This document shows, one piece after another, positions 37,895 to 46,959 of a stretch of 64,000 nt of DNA. The stretch spans positions 186,001-250,000 of the forward strand of contig PJFB01000002.1 in NCBI GenBank assembly GCA_003574895.1, in the 5' to 3' direction. The position numbers and the translations under genes are program-made. This stretch comes from Geobacter sp. Lineage in GTDB: Bacteria; Desulfobacterota; Desulfuromonadia; Geobacterales; Pseudopelobacteraceae. Within the stretch, counting starts at the first letter, position 1. Every line of letters begins with the position of its first letter. The notes under the pieces were generated by a model. The model made no database searches and was not told where the DNA came from. It saw only the letters and a list, made by a program, of their open reading frames with translations.

Positions 37895-39658
37895 ATGGAC
37901 CATACCTCCAACTCCTCGCTTTTCCGGACTATGAATATCAGATCGTATCTGCTTGAACGGGAGTACCCTGCTCTGCGGGATCTTTGGGTCCTGACCGCTG
38001 TATTCGGCAGTGCATTCTTTCTGCTGCTGGGACGCGTTGGACTCATCGAGCCCGATGAGGGGCGTTACTCGGAAATCCCGCGGGAAATGCTGGAGCGAAA
38101 CGATTTTATCACGCCAACTCTCAACTATGTCGCTTACTTTGAAAAACCACCCCTGCATTACTGGCTGACCGCGCTTTCTTTCAAGCTCTTCGGGCTGAAC
38201 GAGTTTGCTGCCCGCTTTGCCGGTACGCTGGCAGGATTGCTGTGCGTATTGCTCGTCTACCATACGGGCTGCAAGCTGTTCGGCAGACGGGAAGGACTTT
38301 TCTCTGCCTTAATCCTTGGCACATCAACCGGCTTTCTCGCCCAGTCCCGCATCAACCTGACCGACATGACGCTGACCTTTTGCCTGACTGCGGCCCTCTG
38401 CTGCTTCATTATTGCCTCCACAGATCATGAACAACACAAAAGGCGCTACTATTTACTGTTCTACATGTTCTCGGCCCTTGCAGTGCTCACCAAGGGATTG
38501 ATCGGGATGGTCTTTCCCGCTGGCATCATCGTTATCTATCTCGCGACAACCCACCGCTGGCACCTGCTTAAGGGGATGCGCCCGGCTGGAGGCATTGCGC
38601 TCTTCCTGGCCATAACAGTCCCGTGGTTTGTGCTGGCAGCGCTGCGCAATCCGGAGTTTGCCCGCTTCTTCTTCATCCATGAGCACCTGCAACGTTTTCT
38701 TACAAAGGTTCACGGCCGTTATCAGCCATTTTGGTTCTTCATTCCCATACTGATGTTGACCATGTTTCCCTGGTCACTGTATGGAGTGCGGGCCATTGCC
38801 AGGGCATGGCAAGCGCGGCAACAACGAAACGGTGAGCGTCTGCTGTTCCTGCTGATATGGGCGGCACTCATTTTCCTCTTTTTTTCCGCATCAAACTCCA
38901 AGCTGATCCCGTACATCCTCCCCGTATTCCCCCCCCTGGCACTCCTGATGGGAAAGATGTTCTCCGATCTTGCGGATCACAGGGATCCGGTGCACGAATT
39001 CGGGCCGGAAAACATCCTCCTGGGTGTGCTCCTTATCTTAATGACGGCCTTGGCTATAGTTTACCCCCATGTGCGTGACCTGGGCCCGGCTCTCACAGGA
39101 TCCGGACTGGTACGCTCCGGCAGTTCGCTTCTGACCAAACAGCCGATTCTCTCCCCCACCGGCGGCGCTGCCGTCGCCTGCCTGACCTTTCTCATGGGCT
39201 GCATGGCCTGGCTGGCCGTCCACAAACGGAATATCCTGATCCTGTTTGCCGGACTCTGCCTCGGTTCTTTTCTCTTAGAAACCATTGGGCTCCAGGTATT
39301 TCTGGAAGGGATCGAGTTCAAAAAATCATCAAAAGAACTGGCGCTCACGGCAAAGCAAACCGCAGCGCCTGACAGCTGCCTGGTTTCATTCGGCTATGAG
39401 CAGTCTCTACCGTTCTATACCGAAAGAAGGGTTGTTGTTGTGGGAGACAGGGGCGAACTGGAGTTCGGCAGCAGACAGGGGGACCAAGCTGCCTGGTTTA
39501 TTGAGGAACCGGACTTTATAAGACTATGGCAGGGAGGCAGGCAGGTTGTTGTTCTGCTTAAGAAAGCGGACTACGAGCGGATTAGCCCCTGGCTTGCTCC
39601 CACAGCCTCGATCCTTGGCCAAAAAGGGAAAAAACTGTTGATCAGCAACCGAAAGTAG
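37895..39658 (+). CDS. ArnT-like glycosyltransferase (GT39/PMT family)
   Basis: A 587-residue membrane glycosyltransferase with about 12 hydrophobic segments and a soluble C-terminal part. The first periplasmic loop holds the acidic motif 'IEPDEGRYSEIPREMLERND' followed by 'FEKPPLHYWLTALSFKLFG'. Both match ArnT, which moves 4-amino-4-deoxyarabinose from undecaprenyl phosphate to lipid A. Related PMT-family enzymes use other lipid-linked sugars, so the donor is not certain. The ATG at 37895 has GGAG ten bases upstream. Longer readings lack support. It follows the TetR-controlled hypothetical gene. The 193 bases after it are AT-rich with no gene. Confidence 0.85.
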   Translation: MDHTSNSSLFRTMNIRSYLLEREYPALRDLWVLTAVFGSAFFLLLGRVGLIEPDEGRYSEIPREMLERNDFITPTLNYVAYFEKPPLHYWLTALSFKLFGLNEFAARFAGTLAGLLCVLLVYHTGCKLFGRREGLFSALILGTSTGFLAQSRINLTDMTLTFCLTAALCCFIIASTDHEQHKRRYYLLFYMFSALAVLTKGLIGMVFPAGIIVIYLATTHRWHLLKGMRPAGGIALFLAITVPWFVLAALRNPEFARFFFIHEHLQRFLTKVHGRYQPFWFFIPILMLTMFPWSLYGVRAIARAWQARQQRNGERLLFLLIWAALIFLFFSASNSKLIPYILPVFPPLALLMGKMFSDLADHRDPVHEFGPENILLGVLLILMTALAIVYPHVRDLGPALTGSGLVRSGSSLLTKQPILSPTGGAAVACLTFLMGCMAWLAVHKRNILILFAGLCLGSFLLETIGLQVFLEGIEFKKSSKELALTAKQTAAPDSCLVSFGYEQSLPFYTERRVVVVGDRGELEFGSRQGDQAAWFIEEPDFIRLWQGGRQVVVLLKKADYERISPWLAPTASILGQKGKKLLISNRK

Positions 39659-39851
39659 ACGCCTGACTTGTGACGAGTTAATTAGCAAATATCGGTTAAA
39701 TATTCATGTGGTATTGCAAAAACAGGCAACCACATGAGGTGATGACACAAACCTTAGAATCGCTATCTGCATAAGACACTATCAATTCACTTTATGCGAG
39801 ATACCCAGGCATCAACTGTATGAAGACACAGCAAGATCGTGCGAGGACGCT

Positions 39852-40733
39852 ATGAAATTGAAGATAGGTGAAATCGGATATGCAAACTGTTTCCCGCTTT
39901 TTTCCGTTTTGAAAGGCTGCTTTGATTGTAAAGGGTACCGATTTGTTCAAGGCGTCCCGGCTGATTTAAACAAAAAATTGAATTCCGGCAAGATTGATAT
40001 AAGCCCTTCATCATCAATTGAATACGCAAAATCTTTTCAGAAGTACGATATTATTCCCGACCTCTCCATAAGCGCGGTTGATGCGGTAAAGAGCGTCCTG
40101 CTCTTTTCACGCATCCCAATCTTCAATCTGAATGGTCAACCAGTAGCGTTGTCAAGGGAATCGGATACTTCAGTCGCACTCCTCCAGATCATCCTTAACA
40201 AATTTTATGGCTTCCACAATACATTTATCCGTTCCAGTCATTCGCTGAAAGAGTCTCTTTCCACCTTTCCAGCCATGCTTCTCATAGGTGATTCCGCCCT
40301 GAAAGAAGCAATTATTCGCCAGGATCTCTATGTCTATGATCTGGGTACACTGTGGTACAAATTCACCTCTCTACCGTTTGTTTTCGCACTCTGGACACTA
40401 CGTAAAGACACCGCTGAAAAATATCCGCATGAAGTCGCCGGACTCGTATCTGCTCTTCATGCATCGAAAACAATCGCCTGTGGATCTCTGGATTTGCTCG
40501 CTGACAAGTCCGGGTACACTGAGTGGATGGGACATGACCGGCTAGTGGACTATTGGCGTGGAATCTCTTACGATTTGAATTCATCCCATATGGAATCATT
40601 GAAGCTTTTTTACTCATATGCCGCAGAAATCGGAATACTCGCATGCAACCCCTATCAACAGTTAAATACATCCAATCAACACCATAAAACGTCTATAAAG
40701 CTCGATGGCAAAAAAATTAAATCAGGAGAATGA
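39852..40733 (+). CDS. mqnA: MqnA-like chorismate dehydratase
   Basis: A 293-residue protein of the MqnA/MqnD fold. It shows the MqnA blocks 'KIGEIGYANCFPLF', 'GVPADLNKKLNSGKIDISPSSSIEYAK', 'PDLSISAVDAVKSVLLFSR' and 'WRGISYDL...LKLFYSYAAEIGIL'. MqnA converts chorismate to 3-enolpyruvyl-benzoate, the first step of futalosine-type menaquinone synthesis. No other mqn gene is nearby. The gene is AT-richer than its neighbours and is translationally coupled to a PagL-like gene, an unusual setting. It may be an extra copy or a family member with a different substrate. Confidence 0.8.
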   Translation: MKLKIGEIGYANCFPLFSVLKGCFDCKGYRFVQGVPADLNKKLNSGKIDISPSSSIEYAKSFQKYDIIPDLSISAVDAVKSVLLFSRIPIFNLNGQPVALSRESDTSVALLQIILNKFYGFHNTFIRSSHSLKESLSTFPAMLLIGDSALKEAIIRQDLYVYDLGTLWYKFTSLPFVFALWTLRKDTAEKYPHEVAGLVSALHASKTIACGSLDLLADKSGYTEWMGHDRLVDYWRGISYDLNSSHMESLKLFYSYAAEIGILACNPYQQLNTSNQHHKTSIKLDGKKIKSGE

Positions 40734-41290
40734 GCTTGCTGAAAAATCCAGCGCTAAGGGTCGCACCCATCCTGATACTTCATTTCTTTTTATCCCTGGC
40801 AGCTACTACAGCGGAGGCGGACTGGCAGGAAACCGGTGTCCGCATGGGTGTCCAGGCCGGCCCGAAGCGTGAATATTTCCATCAATACGAAGCCTTTGCG
40901 GTGTATGGCCTACCCTGGAACTGGCGCATGTCTTCCGGTTGGGGCCTGGCCCCCCAACTCAACGTATCTGCCGGAGCCCTGGTTGGTGGCAATGATACCG
41001 GCTTAATCGGTTCGGTGGGAACAGGTCTCTCATTCCGCAAGCCGGGAATTGGCATTGGACTGGATGGTGGTGTTAGTCTTGATCTTCTGGACAGACGCCA
41101 ATTCGGCCAGCAGGATTTCGGGAGTATTCTCCTATGGGGTGCCTATCTGGGCATTTCGTACCATTTTGCCAGCGGACTGGGATTATCATATCGCATACAG
41201 CATTTGTCAAACAATCGCATTCTATATACCGGCTGCACCCCCAATCCCGGAGTTGATATGCATATGATCGGAGTTAGCTGGAGTTATTAA
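40730..41290 (+). CDS. PagL-like lipid A deacylase (acyloxyacyl hydrolase family)
   Basis: A 186-residue outer-membrane protein with a signal peptide (about 1-30) and an 8-stranded-barrel pattern. The PagL active-site region is recognisable: H158 and S160 in QHLSNN, followed by 'NPGVDMHMIGVSW'. In PagL the third catalytic residue is a Glu after NPG; here that position appears to be Asp (D176). PagL removes the 3-O acyl chain of lipid A. The ATG overlaps the mqnA stop, with CAGGAGA in front. No terminal Phe; it ends in Trp-Ser-Tyr, acceptable for a barrel. Confidence 0.75.
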   Translation: MSLLKNPALRVAPILILHFFLSLAATTAEADWQETGVRMGVQAGPKREYFHQYEAFAVYGLPWNWRMSSGWGLAPQLNVSAGALVGGNDTGLIGSVGTGLSFRKPGIGIGLDGGVSLDLLDRRQFGQQDFGSILLWGAYLGISYHFASGLGLSYRIQHLSNNRILYTGCTPNPGVDMHMIGVSWSY

Positions 41291-41332
41291 CGGTTCATAT
41301 CTATATCACTCTGTGGTGCTGGGGTTTACGAA

Positions 41333-42385
41333 ATGACAGCGGCTAATCTTGATCCTTTTAATCGGTTGAACTGTTGTCTGCGTCTCCGTGGACCCGCGTT
41401 GTTTTGTGTGAGCTGCGTACTTATTTGTATTTATTTACAATTTTCACCCACTTCGGCAATTGCTGATGAAATATTCGGTCTGGGTGGGACGATGCAGAGC
41501 CGAAAGGCGGACATGAACGACTCTTCATACTCCTGGCAATTGGAATATCGGGAGGAACTCAGCAAGCATTTTACCGCAAGCCTGTCATATCTGAACGAGG
41601 GGCATGTGCCTGCACACCATCGAGACGGCAATGCCTTGCAACTATGGGTGAGGACTGATGTAATCAATCGTCGGCTATCGCTGACAGCCGGAATTGGCCC
41701 CTATTATTATTTTGACACAACGACCCCAACGGCCAGCAGCGGTTCCTATACGAATGAACACGGCTTCGGAGCGGCGTTCAGCCTTGCTACAATTTGGCGG
41801 ACGGAAACCCCCTGGCTTTTCCAATTCCGCACAAACTGGACAAAAACCTTTGGTAGAATGGAGACCGTGTCGGCCCTTGCGGGGATCGGCTATCAATTAG
41901 ACAAGTCCAAACAGTCCACATCATTTGACGTTTCTCAGGAGAATCAGGAGAACACATCCGACAACGAAATTACTTTGTTTGTCGGGCGGACAATCACCAA
42001 CAGTTTTGAGTCCGAACGTTCAACGGCGCTGAGTATTGAGTATCGCCGCAGACTCTTGCATTATCTGGACTGGACCCTGGCCTGGATCCGAGAGGGAGAC
42101 AGCCGTCTTATCAGACGAGACGGCGTGGCCACTCAGCTTTGGTTGGTCAAGGACTTTATGGCTGATCGGATAACCTTGGGTTTTGGCGCAGGGGCATATG
42201 TTGCCGTAGACCGGCAGGCCAAACATGATCGAGACGACGACCGGGTTATCTCCGCAATTGGCACCCTCACTGGGAGCTACCACCTTAACCCACACTGGTC
42301 TCTGCGCACCTCCTGGAACCGCATCGTTACCAACTATGACAGGGACACCGATGTTATCATGGGAGGTATCGGATATCGATTTTAA
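41333..42385 (+). CDS. Duplicated outer-membrane beta-barrel protein
   Basis: A 350-residue protein with an N-terminal signal-like hydrophobic segment (about 20-44), unusually preceded by about 18 polar residues. The mature part consists of two homologous halves, about 45-190 and 213-350. Each has an EYR(E/R)xL segment, then 'REGD' or 'NEGH', then RDGxAxQLW, a run of alternating hydrophobic strands with G(A/I)GxY, and a closing GGIGYR or AGIGYQ. The C-terminal Phe is a barrel insertion signal. The two halves are joined by a polar linker (about 191-212, rich in Ser, Gln, Asn, Glu). I do not recognise a named family; each half has the size of an 8-stranded barrel like PagL. It follows the PagL-like gene by 42 bases. 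Confidence 0.75.
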   Translation: MTAANLDPFNRLNCCLRLRGPALFCVSCVLICIYLQFSPTSAIADEIFGLGGTMQSRKADMNDSSYSWQLEYREELSKHFTASLSYLNEGHVPAHHRDGNALQLWVRTDVINRRLSLTAGIGPYYYFDTTTPTASSGSYTNEHGFGAAFSLATIWRTETPWLFQFRTNWTKTFGRMETVSALAGIGYQLDKSKQSTSFDVSQENQENTSDNEITLFVGRTITNSFESERSTALSIEYRRRLLHYLDWTLAWIREGDSRLIRRDGVATQLWLVKDFMADRITLGFGAGAYVAVDRQAKHDRDDDRVISAIGTLTGSYHLNPHWSLRTSWNRIVTNYDRDTDVIMGGIGYRF

Positions 42386-42667
42386 TATCGGTGCGACCAG
42401 TTTCCCCCTTGTTCCTCCTGATCAGGCCTATCACCGTCGGCGCAAAGGCAAAGGGAGCCTTCACTCATTTTACAATCCTGTTTTCTTCGTCGGCATCGTC
42501 ATACAAGGAATCGGGGTCGTGGGGGACATGTTGTCAGGATCTACCGTGAAGTGCGCAAACGCCCGCGTTATGTCGTAAAAAAGGCACGACTTTTAGCAAT
42601 TCAGGGTGGAACATGTGTCTGTATCTCAATCTACAAATCAATAAATATATTCGGGAGGGCTGCGATA

Positions 42668-42946
42668 ATGATTATCACACGGGATGTCATAAATAATTAT
42701 TTCAATGCGTTGATTCCTTTACCTAACAAAAACGTATTGTCAAAAGAAGGTTTCGAAGCGCTTGCCGATTGGAGCGAACAACAGGTGTGGTGGCAGGAAT
42801 TTGCCAGATACAATTATCTTAAAGCAAATTGGCGCGGTTCGTATATGGGGGATCCGCATCAATTCGCCATATCACTGTTCCGGTTTATAATACATATCAA
42901 ACCGCCGCCTGAACATAATGGCAAACCGTCGGGAAGAAAGCCATGA
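42668..42946 (+). CDS. Small hypothetical protein
   Basis: A 92-residue protein that I do not recognise. It is rich in aromatic residues (WSEQQVWWQEFARYNYLKANW) and ends in a basic, Pro-rich tail. No signal peptide or clear membrane span. GGGAGGG precedes the ATG. The last bases overlap the start of a 45-residue membrane peptide gene by four (ATGA), so the pair is translationally coupled. The 282 bases upstream (42386-42667) hold nothing I can identify. Confidence 0.6.
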   Translation: MIITRDVINNYFNALIPLPNKNVLSKEGFEALADWSEQQVWWQEFARYNYLKANWRGSYMGDPHQFAISLFRFIIHIKPPPEHNGKPSGRKP

Positions 42947-43080
42947 AAACATCCAGGCTGGTTATTTATTGGATCATCGCAATTTTCACCATTTTGGCGG
43001 CATTATATTTTTTGGCCCAAGACCCGCCCCCTGGCTGGCCGATAAATTTGATCCACCTGCTTACCAACTACAAATACTGA
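42943..43080 (+). CDS. Small membrane protein (45 residues)
   Basis: Begins MKTSRLVIYWIIAIFTILAA and forms one hydrophobic helix (about 6-25), followed by a Pro-rich segment (DPPPGWP) and a short polar tail ending YKY. It starts within the stop codon of the preceding gene (ATGA overlap) and ends 35 bases before the HlyD-type gene. Single-helix small proteins next to exporters often act as accessory subunits; that role is an inference here. Too short for routine gene callers, but the coupling and hydrophobic profile support it. Confidence 0.55.
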   Translation: MKTSRLVIYWIIAIFTILAALYFLAQDPPPGWPINLIHLLTNYKY

Positions 43081-43115
43081 GTCCACAGGATCCCAGCCGT
43101 TGAAAGGGGAACACC

Positions 43116-44189
43116 ATGACCAAACAACAGAAAAAATGGTTGATAGGAGTCGCCTGGCTGCTGGTTCTGGCTGTCCTGTGTACCGTAGCCTGGCAGAAGT
43201 TCGGCAAGAATGACAGGAACAACGGCCTTGTCAGCGGTAATGGACGGATCGAGGCTGTGGAGATCGACATCGCTGCCAAGACCGCCGGACGGGTAAAGAA
43301 TATCCTGGTGCGCGAAGGGGAATTCGTCACTGCCGGGCAGGTGGTGGCGATGATGGATACCGAGGTGCTCGAGGCCCAACTACGGGAGGCGCAGGCACAG
43401 TTGCAGCAGGCACAGAGTTCGGTGGCCAGTGCACGCAGCCAACTGGTGCAACGCGAAAGCGAGAAGGCCGCGGCCCTGGCGCTGGTCAAACAACGGGAGG
43501 CCGAGTTCGACAACATGCGGAAGCACTCGGCCCGCTCGTCGGACCTTGTAGGACAAGGGGCCATCTCGCGGCAAGATGCCGATGACGACACCACCCGGCT
43601 CCAGAGCGCTTCTGCCGCTGCAAGCTCATCCCGTGCCCAGGCTGCGGCTGCCGAGGCAGCCATTGCTACGGCCCGCACCCAGATTGCCGGGGCACAATCG
43701 GCGGTCGATGCCACGCGAGCCACTATCGAGCGTATCCAAGCGGATATCCGGGACAGCGCCCTCAAGTCCCCCCGTGACGGGCGGGTGCAATATAAGGTTG
43801 CCCAGGCCGGCGAGGTGCTCGCTGCCGGCGGCCGGGTGCTGAGCCTGGTTGACCTGAGCGATGTCTACATGACGTTTTTCCTGCCAACAGCCGCGGCAGG
43901 ACGGATGGCAATCGGCACCGAGGTGCGGCTCATACTCGATGCCGCTCCACAATATGTGATTCCCGCTCAGGTATCCTTTGTTGCCGATGTGGCCCAGTTC
44001 ACCCCGAAAACCGTGGAGACCGCCAGTGAGAGGGAAAAGCTGATGTTCCGCATTAGAGCGCAAATTCCCGTTGACCTCCTTAAAAAACACATAACCAAGG
44101 TCAAGACCGGCCTGCCCGGTATGGCCTATGTTCGTCTCGATCCCCAGGTACCCTGGCCTGCCCACCTGCAGGTAAGACTGCCGCAATGA
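43116..44189 (+). CDS. HlyD-family periplasmic adaptor of an ABC exporter
   Basis: A 357-residue membrane fusion protein (YhiI/YbhG type). One N-terminal membrane helix (about 8-26) precedes the first biotinyl-lipoyl half ('[35 protein letters not shown]'). A long Ala/Gln-rich coiled coil (about 85-215) is followed by the second half ('[29 protein letters not shown]'). Its stop overlaps the next start by four bases (ATGA). With the two following genes it forms an ABC-2 exporter across the inner membrane, needing an outer-membrane TolC partner. Confidence 0.92.
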   Translation: MTKQQKKWLIGVAWLLVLAVLCTVAWQKFGKNDRNNGLVSGNGRIEAVEIDIAAKTAGRVKNILVREGEFVTAGQVVAMMDTEVLEAQLREAQAQLQQAQSSVASARSQLVQRESEKAAALALVKQREAEFDNMRKHSARSSDLVGQGAISRQDADDDTTRLQSASAAASSSRAQAAAAEAAIATARTQIAGAQSAVDATRATIERIQADIRDSALKSPRDGRVQYKVAQAGEVLAAGGRVLSLVDLSDVYMTFFLPTAAAGRMAIGTEVRLILDAAPQYVIPAQVSFVADVAQFTPKTVETASEREKLMFRIRAQIPVDLLKKHITKVKTGLPGMAYVRLDPQVPWPAHLQVRLPQ

Positions 44190-46957
44190 GTTCCCCAGAC
44201 GACCTTCTCTCTATGAAGCCTTCACCAGTGGTCCGGCTGGCGGGGGTCTGCCAGCGCTATGGCAAGACCCTGGCCCTTGACGCGATTGACCTTGAGCTGC
44301 CATCCGGCTGCATGGTGGGCGTCATCGGACCCGACGGCGTGGGCAAATCCAGCCTTTTCTCCCTTATTGCCGGTTCCAGGGCCATCCAGGGCGGGCTGGT
44401 CGAGGTAATGGGGAACAGCATGGCAGACAAGCACCATCGTCGGCAGGTTTGCCCTCGCATAGCCTATATGCCGCAGGGGCTGGGCAGGAATCTCTACCCG
44501 ACCCTGTCGGTTTTCGAAAATGTGGATTTTTTTGCCCGCCTGTTCGGCCACAGTCGCCGGGAGCGTGAACGTCGCATCGAAAAACTCCTGGCCGCCACCG
44601 GGCTGGCCCCCTTTGCCGACCGGCCGGCCGGCAAGCTTTCCGGCGGTATGAAGCAGAAACTGGGGCTCTGTTGCGCGCTAATCCACGATCCCGACCTGTT
44701 GATTCTGGACGAGCCAACCACGGGCGTCGATCCCTTATCAAGACGCCAGTTTTGGGAACTGATCGACCGCATCCGCGCCGACCGAACCGGTATGAGCATA
44801 TTGATCGCCACCGCTTACATGGAGGAAGCAGCGCGCTTCGACTGGCTGGTGGCCATGAATGCCGGAGGCATCCTCGCAACCGGCACACCGCAGGAACTCC
44901 TGGCCCAGACCGGCACCGCCACGCTGGAAGACGCGTTCATCGCCCTGCTGCCCCAGGTGCAGCGGGAAGGCTACCAACCGGTCATTATACCGCCGCGCGA
45001 GGCAGAGGCCGACGGCAAGGCCGCCATCGAAGCCCACGATCTGACCATGCGCTTCGGCGATTTCATTGCCGTTGATCATGTGAGCTTCCGCATCGAACAG
45101 GGGGAGATCTTCGGCTTCCTCGGCTCCAACGGCTGCGGCAAGACCACCACCATGAAGATGCTGACAGGGCTTTTGGCAGCCAGCCAAGGCCAGGCCTGGC
45201 TGTTTGGCCGGCCGGTGGACCCCCGTGACCTCGACACCAGGCGACGCGTCGGCTATATGTCCCAGTCGTTTTCACTCTACAGCGAGCTGACGGTACGGCA
45301 GAACCTGGTCCTGCACGCCCGACTCTTCAGTATGCCGGAAGCGCGGATTCCCACCCGTGTACGGGAGATGGCAGAGCGCTTCGGCTTGAACGGGGTGATG
45401 GACAGCCTCCCCGATGCCCTGCCGCTGGGGCAACGGCAACGCCTCTCCCTGGCCGTGGCCATGATCCACGGGCCGGAGATGCTGATCCTGGACGAGCCGA
45501 CCTCGGGGGTTGATCCGGTGGCGCGGGACGCCTTCTGGCAGATCATGATCGACCTGGCGCGCCGGGACCGGGTTACCATCTTCATCTCCACCCACTTCAT
45601 GAACGAGGCGGAGCGATGCGACCGGATCTCGCTCATGCACGCCGGCCGGGTACTGGTCAGCGATGCGCCGGCAGCGCTGATCGCGGCTCGCGGAGCAGCA
45701 TCACTGGAAGAGGCGTTCATCGGCTATCTGGAAGATGCCACCGACGCAGCAACGACCACTCCCGCACAGGCAGCAACAGAATCGGCCAGCGCCCCCAAAC
45801 ATGCCGCCGCCCCAACAGCACCTTATGGCTTCTTCAGCCTGCAGCGCCTGTTCAGCTATGCTCGGCGCGAGGCCATGGAACTCTTTCGCGATCCGATCCG
45901 CTTGACCCTGGCCCTGCTGGGCAGCGCGATCCTGATGTTAGTCATGGGCTACGGCATTACCATGGACGTGGAGAACTTGACCTTTGCCGCTCTCGACCGG
46001 GACCAGACCAAGCTCAGCCGGGACTATATCCTCAGCCTCGCCGGTTCACGCTACTTCAGCGAGCGGCCGGCCATCAAGGACTACGCCGACCTGGACCGGC
46101 GCATGCGCGCCGGCGAGATCAGCCTGGCCATCGAGATCCCGCACGGTTTTGCCCGCGACCTGCGTCGGGGCTCCCAGGTTGCTGTTGGTGCCTGGATCGA
46201 CGGGGCCATGCCCCAACGGGCTGAGACGATCCGCGGCTATGTGCAGGGGATGCACGCCCAGTGGCTTACCGCCCTGGCGCGGGAGAAGCTCGGCGCTGCA
46301 GCCACGGCCTCCGCGGCCGACATCGCAATCCGCTATCGCTACAACCCGGACGTCAAGAGCCTGGTGGCCATGGTGCCGGCCATGATCCCGCTCCTGCTGA
46401 TGCTGATCCCCGCCATGCTGAGCGCACTCTCGGTGGTGCGGGAGAAGGAACTGGGCTCCATCGTCAATCTCTATGTCACGCCGGTTACACGGCTGGAGTT
46501 TCTGCTCGGCAAACAGCTCCCCTATGTGGCGTTGGCCATGCTCAGTTTTCTGCTCCTCACCCTGCTGGCGATTTTCGTCTTCGGCGTGCCACTCAAGGGG
46601 AGCTTTCCGGCCTTGACTGCCGGGGCACTGCTCTACGTCATCACGGCAACCGCATTCGGTCTGGTGATTTCCACCTTCATGCGGAGCCAGATCGCCGCCC
46701 TGTTCGGCACGGCCATCCTGACGCTGCTGCCGGCCGTGCAGTTTTCCGGGTTGACCCATCCCGTATCTTCGTTGGAAGGAGCCGGAGCCGCCATCGGCAA
46801 GATTTATCCGACCACCTATTTCCTGATTATCGCCCGCGGCGCATTTTCCAAGGGGCTCGGCTTTACCGATCTCCAGGCATCGTTTGTCCCCCTGCTGCTG
46901 GCCGTGCCCCTCTTGATCGGACTGGCCGCGGCCCTGCTCAAGAAACAGGATCGCTGA
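44186..46957 (+). CDS. Fused ABC exporter: two ATPase domains plus ABC-2 permease (RbbA/YhiH type)
   Basis: A 923-residue fusion. ATPase domain 1 (about 12-240) has Walker [10 protein letters not shown], signature LSGGMKQK and Walker B LLILDEP. ATPase domain 2 (about 280-510) has GSNGCGKTT and LILDEP, but its signature reads LPLGQRQR in place of LSGGQ. An Ala/Thr-rich linker (about 515-545) leads to an ABC-2 membrane domain (about 555-920) with six hydrophobic segments. This architecture is that of E. coli RbbA/YhiH. Substrates are unknown; relatives export drugs or other hydrophobic compounds. Coupled to the adaptor upstream and two bases from the second permease downstream. Confidence 0.93.
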   Translation: MSSPDDLLSMKPSPVVRLAGVCQRYGKTLALDAIDLELPSGCMVGVIGPDGVGKSSLFSLIAGSRAIQGGLVEVMGNSMADKHHRRQVCPRIAYMPQGLGRNLYPTLSVFENVDFFARLFGHSRRERERRIEKLLAATGLAPFADRPAGKLSGGMKQKLGLCCALIHDPDLLILDEPTTGVDPLSRRQFWELIDRIRADRTGMSILIATAYMEEAARFDWLVAMNAGGILATGTPQELLAQTGTATLEDAFIALLPQVQREGYQPVIIPPREAEADGKAAIEAHDLTMRFGDFIAVDHVSFRIEQGEIFGFLGSNGCGKTTTMKMLTGLLAASQGQAWLFGRPVDPRDLDTRRRVGYMSQSFSLYSELTVRQNLVLHARLFSMPEARIPTRVREMAERFGLNGVMDSLPDALPLGQRQRLSLAVAMIHGPEMLILDEPTSGVDPVARDAFWQIMIDLARRDRVTIFISTHFMNEAERCDRISLMHAGRVLVSDAPAALIAARGAASLEEAFIGYLEDATDAATTTPAQAATESASAPKHAAAPTAPYGFFSLQRLFSYARREAMELFRDPIRLTLALLGSAILMLVMGYGITMDVENLTFAALDRDQTKLSRDYILSLAGSRYFSERPAIKDYADLDRRMRAGEISLAIEIPHGFARDLRRGSQVAVGAWIDGAMPQRAETIRGYVQGMHAQWLTALAREKLGAAATASAADIAIRYRYNPDVKSLVAMVPAMIPLLLMLIPAMLSALSVVREKELGSIVNLYVTPVTRLEFLLGKQLPYVALAMLSFLLLTLLAIFVFGVPLKGSFPALTAGALLYVITATAFGLVISTFMRSQIAALFGTAILTLLPAVQFSGLTHPVSSLEGAGAAIGKIYPTTYFLIIARGAFSKGLGFTDLQASFVPLLLAVPLLIGLAAALLKKQDR

Positions 46958-46959
46958 CC

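Noticed and set aside
46261-46959. Longer start for the second ABC-2 permease
   Set aside because: The extra segment lies out of frame inside the fused exporter gene; ATG 46960 begins a typical permease N-terminus.
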